Source of the DNA: a virus
DNA: 39,732 nucleotides
Virus record (IMG/VR): IMGVR_UViG_3300048686_000374
Coordinates: 1 to 39,732 of that record
Strand: one strand, 5' to 3'
Shown here: one piece after another, positions 13,922-21,146 of the stretch
How positions within the stretch are numbered: the stretch's first letter is position 1
How the letters are laid out: each line of letters starts with the position of its first letter
Translations under genes and position numbers: made by a program
Notes under the pieces: generated by a model
What the model was told of the DNA's origin: nothing
Seen by the model: only the letters and a program-made list of their open reading frames with translations
The model's database searches: none

Positions 13922-14169
13922 AGTCTATCCTTTGCGATCTTCTTTTTAAACATGACACGAATGTCATTGATTGGTAAACCCGTACGGTCATAAATATAAA
14001 GGATCATCTTAGGCGTTAAGCCGCGTTTGCCTGTGCATATGCGACTAATGGTAGGGGCTGACGCAGCCAAGTACTTAGCCAATGCGTAATCGCTAGATAA
14101 GTTGTATTTACTTTTGAGATGCTCAAACAAAGCATTGGACTCATAAGTTTTGCTTCGTGTGGTTGTCAT
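13918..14169 (-). CDS. Cro/YdaS-like helix-turn-helix regulator
   Basis: The product has 83 residues, starting with a TAATG overlap at 14169. Residues 24-60 are a clear HTH: SSDYALAKYLAASAPTISRI, then GKRGLTPKMILYIYDRTGL. The fold matches small Cro-type or YdaS-type phage regulators that bind operators as dimers. The C-terminal tail is basic (MFKKKIAKDRL). It is the only DNA-binding regulator recognised in the leftward block. Candidate sites are the 13-bp repeats at 13398-13431 and the palindrome at 15768-15788. Confidence 0.75.
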   Translation of the reverse strand: MTTTRSKTYESNALFEHLKSKYNLSSDYALAKYLAASAPTISRICTGKRGLTPKMILYIYDRTGLPINDIRVMFKKKIAKDRL

Positions 14170-14402
14170 TATTGTCCCCCTGTAGCTTTGTATACGGCTT
14201 TCATGGTCTTCTTCACCGCCGCCAATGTTTCATCATTGCGCTCCATGTCGTAGTAAACAGCAAGCATTGCTTGCGCAGCTTCCATCAACTCAGCATTCAC
14301 TTCATGCAAGCGGCGTAGTTCGGCGGCGGCGGCACGGCGTGGAGGAAAATCTTTTGCTTCCAGATCATCAGCCAGCCGCAAGGCCCGTGGTTGTTTGGTC
14401 AT
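14169..14402 (-). CDS. Small phage protein, 77 aa
   Basis: The product has 77 residues and is coupled on both sides (ATGA with 14399, TAATG with 14169). The N-terminus MTKQPRALRLADDLEAKDF followed by RRAAAAELRRLHEVNAELMEA is a widely seen phage small-protein pattern, helical with coiled-coil character. The function is unknown. Confidence 0.7.
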   Translation of the reverse strand: MTKQPRALRLADDLEAKDFPPRRAAAAELRRLHEVNAELMEAAQAMLAVYYDMERNDETLAAVKKTMKAVYKATGGQ

Positions 14403-14635
14403 TTTGCCTCCAACTTAGGGGCATTAAACGCTTTGCCAAAAGTGATTTCTGTAGCGTCAAACATAATATAAGCACCAAGAATTTGTTGCTCAACTTGACC
14501 ATGGCAATACACTCTAAATAATTTGCCATCGTAGTCAGGTAAATACATCGACTCAACTTTATCCACGGGCTTATCACATATGGCGCAAATTGGAATGGCA
14601 ACGCCTATGTCATACAACATGAGCTCATTAGTCAT
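14399..14635 (-). CDS. Small protein with possible zinc-binding cysteines
   Basis: The product has 78 residues. It contains ICAICDKPVDKVE (Cys-x2-Cys) and, about 25 residues later, VYCHGQVEQQ (Cys-His), enough for one zinc site. The second half is beta-rich (GAYIMFDATEITFG). It resembles small treble-clef or ribbon proteins of phages that have no assigned role. ATG 14635 lies within the end of the previous gene. Confidence 0.65.
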   Translation of the reverse strand: MTNELMLYDIGVAIPICAICDKPVDKVESMYLPDYDGKLFRVYCHGQVEQQILGAYIMFDATEITFGKAFNAPKLEAK

Positions 14636-14813
14636 TCTCTTCCCCTTGTCTTGTAGGCTTATAGTCGCGCACTACTCTAGAGCCTAGCCGCGCCTCTTGA
14701 ATCATTCGTTCCAAGTCACTAAGGAAATACCACCCTTCAAAAAGATAAATGGACTTGGCCTCATTAATTTGATTCTCCACCTGTAGAGCCTCGATATTTT
14801 TGTAGTCGCTCAC
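14628..14813 (-). CDS. Hypothetical phage protein with GTG start, 61 aa
   Basis: The product has 61 residues. GTG 14813 is chosen because AGAGGAG lies five bases upstream; a longer ATG frame to 14909 lacks a good site. The gene still overlaps its upstream neighbour by 50 bases. It begins VSDYKNIEALQVENQINEA and holds YLFEGWYFLSDLERMIQEA and RLGSRVVRDYKPTR. The function is unknown. Confidence 0.6.
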   Translation of the reverse strand: MSDYKNIEALQVENQINEAKSIYLFEGWYFLSDLERMIQEARLGSRVVRDYKPTRQGEEND

Positions 14814-15009
14814 GATACTCCTCTTTTTGTTTTGTGTTGAGATGAAAAAAATCTTGCAATGGGTGTGTACCATCGGGCTGATCATCGCCATCAAACTTAA
14901 CCACTGCAATCGCAGCTTGATCTTCTGTGATACTCAATATGCGATACAACGTGGCGTTGACATAAGAATCTGTGACCACAATATCGCCAGGCTGTATAGG
15001 CTTAGTCAT
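14764..15009 (-). CDS. Hypothetical phage protein, 81 aa
   Basis: The product has 81 residues from ATG 15009; upstream sequence in this frame only shadows the neighbouring gene. It begins TKPIQPGDIVVTDSYVNATLY, a beta-rich SH3-like start, followed by AAIAVVKFDGDD and a basic helical tail (NTKQKEEYRERLQKY). The PGDIVV opening is typical of small beta-barrel proteins, but no family is assigned. Confidence 0.6.
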   Translation of the reverse strand: MTKPIQPGDIVVTDSYVNATLYRILSITEDQAAIAVVKFDGDDQPDGTHPLQDFFHLNTKQKEEYRERLQKYRGSTGGESN

Positions 15010-15358
15010 GCGCGCCCCTTGCGCGGATAGCGGCGGATAGATTTTGCCTCCATGGTTCTTCAAACTGCCGCACATACTCATCTTCAATAAACTTCGCACA
15101 CGCCTCGCGCTCCGATTCTCTGACCTGCCACTCAAGCTCGACAAGCAAGTCTTCGATGGTGTCGCCGTGGCCGGTTGAATACCCTGATCCGATCTGCCAT
15201 CTCGCCACCTTCTCGCGCTCTGCTGCTGCGCCAGCGGCATAAGCAATGGCGGCAAACTTCTCAGCGTATTCAAGCCCAATGATTGGCATCCAATGTACGT
15301 CTGTTGCCAAATGAAGCCCGGCCTCATGCGCGATGCGAATAATGTCATCTCTCGTCAT
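15002..15358 (-). CDS. Hypothetical phage protein, 118 aa
   Basis: The product has 118 residues. It begins MTRDDIIRIAHEAGLHLA and carries AAEREKVARW and SEREACAKFIEDEY, ending in AAIRARGAHD. This EREACAK...IRARG architecture is common in small helical proteins of proteobacterial phages with unknown role. The next gene (15345-15590) shares VEREACADIAENW and QIRARGEND, so the two are probably diverged paralogues. ATG 15358 overlaps that gene's end by 14 bases. Confidence 0.7.
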   Translation of the reverse strand: MTRDDIIRIAHEAGLHLATDVHWMPIIGLEYAEKFAAIAYAAGAAAEREKVARWQIGSGYSTGHGDTIEDLLVELEWQVRESEREACAKFIEDEYVRQFEEPWRQNLSAAIRARGAHD

Positions 15359-15590
15359 TCTCGCCTCTTGCGCGGATTTGCTCTGCTAATGTAGTTCTTG
15401 GCATACCGTTACATTTCCAATTTTCTGCTATATCAGCACATGCCTCACGCTCAACTGCCACAGCAGCGTCAATAGCTTCTTTGCTACCTTCCAATATGGC
15501 CATGTTATGCTTGATCAGTATTTGCTCGACAAGCCACAACACATTCTCGCCTAAGTCTCGAGCTGCAGCACGTAATTTCTCATCAGTCAT
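15345..15590 (-). CDS. Hypothetical phage protein, 81 aa
   Basis: The product has 81 residues. ATG 15590, with GGGAG eight bases upstream, is chosen over a GTG at 15611 inside the previous gene. It is helical, with DEKLRAAARDLGENVLWLVEQ at the N-terminus and the EREACA/IRARG signature at the C-terminus shared with the next gene. The function is unknown. Confidence 0.65.
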   Translation of the reverse strand: MTDEKLRAAARDLGENVLWLVEQILIKHNMAILEGSKEAIDAAVAVEREACADIAENWKCNGMPRTTLAEQIRARGENDER

Positions 15591-15714
15591 TGTCGTTCTC
15601 CCAAGGATCACGCATCTCCAATGCGTCCATCAGGTATAAAACGCCAACAACTGCTAGTGCTGCCACAATGGCGCCGCAGAAGAGGATGATTATGATAGAG
15701 AGTAATTGAGACAT
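15583..15714 (-). CDS. Single-span membrane protein, first gene of the leftward block
   Basis: The product has 43 residues. ATG 15714 follows a perfect TTGAAAGGAG leader; stop TGA is at 15583-15585, overlapping the next gene. It starts MSQLLSIIIILFCGAIVAA and continues hydrophobic to about residue 28, one membrane helix. The tail is acidic (MRDPWENDND). It is too short for a holin of known type, and early position argues against lysis. Small early membrane proteins can be exclusion or takeover factors, but no evidence picks one. Confidence 0.75.
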   Translation of the reverse strand: MSQLLSIIIILFCGAIVAALAVVGVLYLMDALEMRDPWENDND

Positions 15715-15720
15715 AAAGCT

Positions 15721-15735
15721 CCTTTCAACAGTCAA
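15721..15735 (-). repeat. TTGAAAGG leader motif, first copy
   Basis: Reads TTGACTGTTGAAAGG on the minus strand, six bases before the ATG at 15714. The same 15-mer pattern TTGA-N3-TTGAAAGG, with a fixed 6-8 base gap to the start codon, precedes the genes at 11534, 11820, 12269 and 1934. Weaker copies precede those at 10227, 13319 and 4773. The 3' half is a Shine-Dalgarno. The conserved 5' half (TTGAC/T) is more than translation needs, so it may bind a protein or RNA. Confidence 0.65.
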
Positions 15736-15751
15736 GTATTACACAAAGAAA

Positions 15752-15781
15752 ATATTACATACATTTTTCATCCATGTACAA
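15752..15781 (-). promoter_or_regulatory. Candidate leftward early promoter
   Basis: On the minus strand, TTGTAC (15776-15781) and TAATAT (15752-15757) are 18 bases apart, about 40 bases before the first leftward gene. Its -35 lies inside the palindrome at 15768-15788, so one regulator could control both directions. Confidence 0.5.
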
Positions 15782-15788
15782 TGGATGA
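15768..15788. promoter_or_regulatory. Operator-like palindrome between the divergent promoters
   Basis: TCATCCAT and ATGGATGA form a perfect 8-bp inverted repeat around GTACA. It covers the -35 regions of both the leftward and rightward promoters, the usual place for a repressor site. Confidence 0.5.
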
Positions 15789-15792
15789 TGAA

Positions 15793-15798
15793 TATAAT
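15793..15798 (+). promoter_or_regulatory. Rightward promoter -10 (TATAAT) of the primase gene
   Basis: A consensus TATAAT preceded by TGAA lies 5 bases after the palindrome. There is no good -35, so it may need an activator. The expected transcript start, about 15804-15806, coincides with the base of the hairpin at 15805-15828. Confidence 0.55.
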
Positions 15799-15804
15799 AG
15801 TAGC

Positions 15805-15828
15805 AGGTGCTGCCGCAAGGTGGCACTT
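15805..15828 (+). promoter_or_regulatory. 5'-terminal RNA hairpin with GCAA tetraloop
   Basis: AGGTGCTGCC and GGTGGCACTT pair over 10 bp, with three G-U pairs, around a GNRA loop (GCAA). The minus strand would lose the GNRA loop, so the structure is oriented rightward. A hairpin at the transcript 5' end usually protects the message. Confidence 0.55.
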
Positions 15829-15900
15829 ACACTCTGAGATTGCGGACGTCTGATTGTTGAACGAGCAAAATCTGATTCGCGCAGTTATGATAAAAAATAA

Positions 15901-15927
15901 GGCTCTCTATCTGCACAATAGAGAGCC
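15901..15927 (-). terminator. Perfect 10-bp hairpin with minus-strand T tract
   Basis: GGCTCTCTAT and ATAGAGAGCC pair perfectly around CTGCACA. On the minus strand the stem is followed by TTATTTTTTATC, the form of a leftward terminator. It would stop antisense transcripts from the primase gene. On the rightward message it forms a stem 24 bases before the primase ATG and could affect translation. Confidence 0.65.
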
Positions 15928-15951
15928 TCACTTTCACTACAAGGATTACGC

Positions 15952-18024
15952 ATGTCATCCGGTTTCGCCGCCCAAACAACATCACCTGAGCAATTATATA
16001 CCAGCTTCACAGCCGACAGACAGTTTGATGATGCCGATTGCAAGATTCTCGGCCTAGAATTACTCACACCTGAAGAGACATACGATCTTCTTGGGCATAC
16101 CAAAGAATGGTCTGTCAAATTACCTTATTATGATTTCTCAGGCCAGCCTACTGGCTTCAATCGAGTAAGATTACTCTTCCCCAAGAGTAAGATGAAGTAC
16201 TCTCAGCCTAGAGCATCGGGCTCTCATATCTATTTCCCGCCCGGCGCCAATTGGAAAGCTATCGCTCAGGATGTGGATATCCCCATCATCATCACCGAAG
16301 GGGAATTCAAAGCCTATCAAATTCTGAAGCAAATTACCGCTGACGGCAGCCTCTACGCGCCTATTGGCCTGGCAGGTGTTACCAGTTGGACCGATAAATC
16401 TGGTCTGCCTTTGCATTCTGACTTGATGAAAATCGCTTGGCGCCGTAAAACCAGCTTCCAAGAAAAGCATCGTGTAGTTTACATCATTTTTGACTACGAC
16501 GGCAAGGAAGAAGATGGCGAGCCCAATGAGCAGGTGGCTATGGCGGAGACTAAGTTGGCTGTCACTTTACGCGGCCTTGGCGCCGTGGTTCATCTTTGCC
16601 GTGTTGGCAAGTTCGGACCTGGCGTCGGATCCAAGTATGCTATTGATGACCATCTATTATCAGGGGGTAGCCTTACCAGTGTGGTAACGACGACCTCGGC
16701 CATTATGAATGGCGTTGACACAATGGAAACTAAGTTGTACGAGTTCAAGACTCAGTATGCTCTTTTTAATGGCGATGTGATTCGCCTGAAAGACGGTCTT
16801 ATTCTCAACTGGAACAAAGCCAAAATAGATAGTGCTCAGCAGTACTTCACTCAGGTCAATACCAGCAGCCGAGGCAATGTCACCACCAAAGATATACCGC
16901 TTTTGGATGAGTACAAAAAATGGCCACGCTGCTGCAAGATAGAGCAAGTGGGTATGTACCCGGAGTTTCAAGGTTTGCAGATTACGCCGGATAAGAAATA
17001 CAACCTATTTAAAGATTGGGCTCATGAGCCAATACCCGGAGACCCTAGCCCTTATCTTGAGTTTTGTGATTATTTCTTTCAGGCTGAGCCAGAGTTTGTC
17101 AAATATTGGCATGACTGGGTAGCCAATGTCATTCAATACCCATGGAGACGTAATAATACGACGCCACAGTTCATTCATGACATGGAGGGTATGGGTAAAT
17201 CAGCCATTCCTGAGTTCATTGCTGAAATGCTAGGCATGGGAGAGAACGCACCCGCTGCAGCACTTGGGCCAGATGATCTCTTTTCCAACTTCAACGGTGT
17301 CATGAAAGGTAAGATCTTTGTGGTGGTCAATGAGCCTAGCTCGGACCGCGATGACCATAGCGCCAAACTGAAGAATCTCATTACCGGCAAGGAGATCTTA
17401 ATCAATAATAAATACGGCGCTCAATACACAGTCAAGAATTATGTGAACTATGTGTTCACATCCAATAAGCCCTACATCACTCATATGGGTGCCAGTAGCC
17501 GCCGAGAAGCTATTTATAAGTGCCCCACATTCAGCCAACAAGACATTCTGGAACGTGTTAGTGCCATGATGCGCTGGGCTCGATCCAACCAAGGCAGCGG
17601 CTTCTCTCACGTTTTGGATTGGTATTTAAGTCGTGATATCTCAGACTTTGACCCCTACGCGCCAGCGCCAATGACGGACTATAAGCGGAAAGCAATTGAG
17701 CTAAGCAAGTCTCCATTGGAAGCTTTTGCCAAAGAATTGGCTGACTGGACACGTGAGCATTGCAACGGAGAGGCTGCTTTCACTGCCACACAACTATCTG
17801 TTTTATGCGAACGATGGGGGTATGATGCACGCGCAAAAACACAGTATATTAGACGTGCTATGGAGGCTCAAGGTGAAAGTGAACCTAGCAAAGTCGTCAA
17901 AATTAACGGAAAAACGCATCGATATACAACTTTTGTGGTTACACAATCGAAGGTTACACAACGTAGTTGGGTTGATATTGTAGCAATTACTGAAAAAGCA
18001 ATATTGTCAGAGTTGGAAGGATAG
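15952..18024 (+). CDS. Primase-helicase (DUF3854/DUF5906-type) replication protein
   Basis: The product has 690 residues from ATG 15952, with AAGGA eight bases upstream. The N-terminal half is Toprim-like (DUF3854): IITEGEFKAYQIL (Glu116, Glu118) and YIIFDYDGK (Asp181, Asp183), as in plasmid and phage primases. The C-terminal half is an SF3-like ATPase: DMEGMGKSA (Walker A, Gly413-Ser417), FVVVNEPSS as Walker B, then FTSNKPYITHM (sensor Asn). The first P-loop glycine is Asp, which this family may tolerate. The last 110 residues contain a winged-helix-like end. It probably primes and unwinds the phage origin. It is the only replication gene on the rightward strand and lies directly before the likely origin. 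Confidence 0.88.
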   Translation: MSSGFAAQTTSPEQLYTSFTADRQFDDADCKILGLELLTPEETYDLLGHTKEWSVKLPYYDFSGQPTGFNRVRLLFPKSKMKYSQPRASGSHIYFPPGANWKAIAQDVDIPIIITEGEFKAYQILKQITADGSLYAPIGLAGVTSWTDKSGLPLHSDLMKIAWRRKTSFQEKHRVVYIIFDYDGKEEDGEPNEQVAMAETKLAVTLRGLGAVVHLCRVGKFGPGVGSKYAIDDHLLSGGSLTSVVTTTSAIMNGVDTMETKLYEFKTQYALFNGDVIRLKDGLILNWNKAKIDSAQQYFTQVNTSSRGNVTTKDIPLLDEYKKWPRCCKIEQVGMYPEFQGLQITPDKKYNLFKDWAHEPIPGDPSPYLEFCDYFFQAEPEFVKYWHDWVANVIQYPWRRNNTTPQFIHDMEGMGKSAIPEFIAEMLGMGENAPAAALGPDDLFSNFNGVMKGKIFVVVNEPSSDRDDHSAKLKNLITGKEILINNKYGAQYTVKNYVNYVFTSNKPYITHMGASSRREAIYKCPTFSQQDILERVSAMMRWARSNQGSGFSHVLDWYLSRDISDFDPYAPAPMTDYKRKAIELSKSPLEAFAKELADWTREHCNGEAAFTATQLSVLCERWGYDARAKTQYIRRAMEAQGESEPSKVVKINGKTHRYTTFVVTQSKVTQRSWVDIVAITEKAILSELEG

Positions 18025-18215
18025 TTGATTGAATTGTATTGAAATGGGTGAAACCTGAAACTTTTTTGTAACCCTCAAAGCCTTTGGCTCCATTGGGAAG
18101 TTACATGGTTATAGAAGGTTACAGTAAATCTAAAAAAATATAAAAAATAAATATTATATATATATGCACTCGTATATATAGAGTTCTGGCTAGGTGAAAC
18201 CATTTTTTGTAACCC
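17937..18215. other. Candidate replication origin: GGTTACA iterons and AT-rich core
   Basis: GGTTACACAA occurs at 17937-17946 and 17952-17961 (15-base period, inside the primase 3' end). GGTTACA recurs at 18117-18123, and inverted at 18067-18074 and 18208-18215 (TGTAACCC). The last two are part of a longer repeat, GGTGAAACC ... TTTTTTGTAACCC, at 18047-18074 and 18193-18215. Between them, 18132-18180 is almost pure A/T with TATATATA arms around a short GC-containing centre. Iterons plus an AT-rich unwinding element beside the initiator gene are typical of phage origins. The 247-base gap 18025-18271 holds no gene and is also where the terminase transcript must begin. Confidence 0.5.
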
Positions 18216-18271
18216 GTTGATAGTTTGATTACTGTATTTACTTTTTCGAAAATGAGGATAAAATCCGAGCC

Positions 18272-18739
18272 ATGACTACCAAGACTCCATCAAAAAACGG
18301 AAAGTTTTTAGGGCGTCCAACCAAGTACGACCCGGCTTATTGCGAGAGAATTGTTGAGCTTGGCAAGCAAGGGTTGTCGCGTTGGCAGATTGCGTCAGAA
18401 CTCGGTATTACGCCTACCAACCTTGCTAATTGGGAAATTGCTCACGAAGATTTTCAGCGAGCCTTGAGCATAGCACGTCTTGACGCATTGGCGTATTGGG
18501 AGCAAATGGCGCATCTTCACATGATTGAGACGCCGGGCGGTCCGAAGCTAAACACTGGTCTCTGGTCACGAAGCATGGCAGCTCGGTTCCCCGAGCATTA
18601 TCGTGAGAACTCGAAGGTTGAGCTCACTGGCAAAGATGATGGGCCTGTGAAAGTTGAGCATACGCATGATTTCGCAGGTGAGCTGTTGAATGAGCTCTTG
18701 GCTGTGAGACAATCCGATGCTGAGTCCCGAGGTAAGTGA
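18272..18739 (+). CDS. terS: Terminase small subunit
   Basis: The product has 155 residues. Residues 12-60 are a helix-turn-helix DNA-binding domain (GRPTKYDPAYCERIVELGKQ, then WQIASELGITPTNLANWE), typical of small terminases that choose the packaging site. A central helical oligomerisation segment (HEDFQRALSIARLDALAYWE) and an acidic/His-rich tail follow. It overlaps the large subunit by 23 bases. GAGGA lies about 13 bases before the ATG, rather far. A TTTACT/TAAAAT pair just upstream might be its promoter. Confidence 0.9.
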   Translation: MTTKTPSKNGKFLGRPTKYDPAYCERIVELGKQGLSRWQIASELGITPTNLANWEIAHEDFQRALSIARLDALAYWEQMAHLHMIETPGGPKLNTGLWSRSMAARFPEHYRENSKVELTGKDDGPVKVEHTHDFAGELLNELLAVRQSDAESRGK

Positions 18740-20147
18740 GCAATTAGCCGAGAAGATACGCAAAGGGCCGGATCTCAACAAGCTTCCGCCGGAGCATAAA
18801 GCCGCCACCTTGGCGCGAGTGAGATGGCTGACAAAAGCTGGGCGGCATCAGATTCCGCCTTCAGGCGATTGGTGGAGTGTGTGGTTGCTCCTTGCAGGGC
18901 GTGGAGCAGGAAAGACTCGGTGCGCAGCCGAGTGGGTATGGTGGGAAGCTTGGTCTCATCCTGGCACACGATGGTTGGTCTCAGCACCAACATCCGGAGA
19001 TGTTCGAGATGTTTGCTTTGAAGGCGACTCCGGACTACTTAACGTCATACCCCAGCCCCTCATCGAGACTTACACCAAGTCTCTTCACGAATTGAGACTC
19101 ATTAACGGGTCTATCATCAAAGGCATCCCCGCTTCAGAACCGGAACGATTTCGTGGTCCTCAATTCCATGGTGGGTGGCTTGACGAGCTGGCTGCATGGG
19201 ACTACTTGGACGATGCCTGGGATATGCTGCAATTCGGATTGCGGCTTGGCAAGAACCCTCGGCTGATCTGTACCACAACACCTAAGCCCAAGCCTCTTAT
19301 TGTGGATCTGGTGGCACGCGATGGTCAGGATGTGGTGTACACCACGGCCAGTACCTACGACAACCTCCAGAACCTCGCTCCGACCTTCCAGAAACAAATT
19401 CTTCAGTACGAGGGGACCAAGCTTGGGCGCCAAGAGATTCATGCCGAGATCATCGACCCCGAAGAGGCGGGTATCGTCAAGCGTGACTGGTTCAAGCTCT
19501 GGCCTGCTGAGAAGCCTCTCCCGAAGTTTGAGTATGTCGTACAGTCCTACGATTGTGCTACTTCGGACAAGACTCACAACGACCCGACAGCCTGCGTCGT
19601 TTTGGGAATCTTCAAGCCCTCCGAAGACAAGCCCCTTGCAGCAATGGTCGTTGATTGCTGGGAAGAGCATTTGCAATATCCCGACTTACGACCAAAAGTT
19701 GTTGAAGAGTCTAAGTCGATTTATGGGGACGAAAATGAGTTTGGGCACGGGAAGAAGGTCGACCTTGTACTTATCGAAGATAAGTCGGCCGGTATCAGTC
19801 TCATTCAAGATCTCCAAAGAGCCGGAGTCCCAGTAAGGAGTTACAACCCTGGGATGGCTGACAAGATGCAAAGACTGAACATCGTGGCGCCCATCATTAA
19901 GCGGGGTCGTGTCTACGTGCCTGAGTCGATAAAGAAGTCCGGCTTTGCACGTGATTGGGTGGAGCCTTTGATCAGTCAGCTTTGTGCCTTCCCTGAAGTT
20001 CGGCATGACGACTTGGTAGATGCTACGACTCAAGCTTTGAGAATTTTGAGAGATATGGGATTCTTGGACATTGATCCGGTATACAATGACGAGAGTCAGT
20101 ATTCCGACGACACAAAGCCGAAGAGGGTCAATCCTTATGCCGCCTAA
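18717..20147 (+). CDS. terL: Terminase large subunit (packaging ATPase and nuclease)
   Basis: The product has 476 residues. ATPase: Walker A AGRGAGKT (60-67), Walker B GGWLDELAAW (Asp156, Glu157), coupling motif CTTTP (185-189). Nuclease (RNase H fold): QSYDCATS (Asp279), VLIEDKSAG (Glu354/Asp355), RHDDLVDA (Asp431, Asp432). Both catalytic halves are complete. The protein docks on the portal, pumps DNA into the prohead and cuts the concatemer. It belongs to the Terminase_6-like group. The length is usual. The start ATG 18717 has only a weak ribosome site and relies on coupling. Confidence 0.97.
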   Translation: MLSPEVSEQLAEKIRKGPDLNKLPPEHKAATLARVRWLTKAGRHQIPPSGDWWSVWLLLAGRGAGKTRCAAEWVWWEAWSHPGTRWLVSAPTSGDVRDVCFEGDSGLLNVIPQPLIETYTKSLHELRLINGSIIKGIPASEPERFRGPQFHGGWLDELAAWDYLDDAWDMLQFGLRLGKNPRLICTTTPKPKPLIVDLVARDGQDVVYTTASTYDNLQNLAPTFQKQILQYEGTKLGRQEIHAEIIDPEEAGIVKRDWFKLWPAEKPLPKFEYVVQSYDCATSDKTHNDPTACVVLGIFKPSEDKPLAAMVVDCWEEHLQYPDLRPKVVEESKSIYGDENEFGHGKKVDLVLIEDKSAGISLIQDLQRAGVPVRSYNPGMADKMQRLNIVAPIIKRGRVYVPESIKKSGFARDWVEPLISQLCAFPEVRHDDLVDATTQALRILRDMGFLDIDPVYNDESQYSDDTKPKRVNPYAA

Positions 20148-21144
20148 TGATCAAGACTTAGCGCGTTTGTATGCTGAGTATTTGGCGCAACAAACGCCTC
20201 CAACATATGATGATGGCGCAAGTTTGTTACGTGGCAATCCTATGGCTTTGGAGGTAGGCTGGTTTGGTAAAGGCCCAAAGCCTAAGCCTGTTGCGCCACC
20301 TGTTGATATACAGCGACGTCGCATTTTAGGCTTAAACGACATCCCAGAACAGAAACCCAGTACGCAGCTTCCTGCAATTAGCACACCCCCTTCTTCTGTA
20401 CCTGCGCCAACTCCTGCACAAGCGCCACTAAGCTCAATGGCGTATAAGTCATTGACAACACCAATGTCAAGGCGCCAATTCCTAGGTAACACAGCACGTA
20501 CAGCCGGGCAAATGGCGCTACGTGGCGCGGTGCCTGAGCTGGCTAAGTTGGCTGAGCCTGTTGTAAAAGCGCCATTGGAGCAAGTTGCGCCTGAAATAGT
20601 AAAAGATACTTTTAAAGTTAGTCCCACATTACGAAAGATTCTTAAAGATAGATTTGACTATGAGCCTCTTAATTACGAACATGGCACGTTGGAAAATCAT
20701 CTTGATTTGTTTACAGCGTTAAAAGATTTTTTACCTGAGAACATTCGCAATTCACCGCATATCAAAGCACTTGAGCAACGAGTATCTGAAATCCCGACTG
20801 AGCATGAAAAGTCACTAATAGCTGACAAAATGGATCCATTTTTTGATTTGTTGGATGAGGTGCGCGATACGTTGCCTGCAATTGTTGATTACGTGTCTGA
20901 GGAAAATTTGCAACGTGCACTTGCAGATACTGGTGAGTACGTTGTGCTTGATGAGTCAGAAGAAGGCGACCTTGCGTATGATTCATACGATTTAGGGCGC
21001 GCATTAATTTTGCATGGGCATAAGCCAAAAGATGTGCTTAAATATGTTGAAACGATTGACTCAAGTATTAGTGAAGACCCTAATATGGCAAGTGACTTCT
21101 TGGACTTTTTAAAGTCAGAGTATAACGACCTTAAAGGCGATTGA
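20137..21144 (+). CDS. Virion-associated protein with internal Tat-like motif
   Basis: The product has 335 residues. ATG 20137 (GAGGG upstream) overlaps terL by 11 bases; an upstream ATG at 20071 only re-reads terL. The N-terminal 105 residues are Pro/Ala-rich and unstructured. SRRQFLG (111-117), followed by a weakly hydrophobic Ala-rich stretch, matches the twin-arginine consensus but is internal. The remainder is helical, acidic and without a recognised domain (DPFFDLLDEVRDTLPAIVDY). The position between terminase and portal suggests a minor head or ejection protein. The function is unknown. Confidence 0.7.
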   Translation: MPPNDQDLARLYAEYLAQQTPPTYDDGASLLRGNPMALEVGWFGKGPKPKPVAPPVDIQRRRILGLNDIPEQKPSTQLPAISTPPSSVPAPTPAQAPLSSMAYKSLTTPMSRRQFLGNTARTAGQMALRGAVPELAKLAEPVVKAPLEQVAPEIVKDTFKVSPTLRKILKDRFDYEPLNYEHGTLENHLDLFTALKDFLPENIRNSPHIKALEQRVSEIPTEHEKSLIADKMDPFFDLLDEVRDTLPAIVDYVSEENLQRALADTGEYVVLDESEEGDLAYDSYDLGRALILHGHKPKDVLKYVETIDSSISEDPNMASDFLDFLKSEYNDLKGD

Positions 21145-21146
21145 CT

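Noticed and set aside
15583-15714. The single-span membrane protein as a holin
   Set aside because: It is the first early leftward gene, 43 residues with an acidic tail, and no lysin is near.
18238-18271. TTTACT/TAAAAT pair as a firm promoter for terminase
   Set aside because: The -10 would lie nearly at the start codon, giving an almost leaderless message, and it overlaps the Shine-Dalgarno. Left as a remark only.
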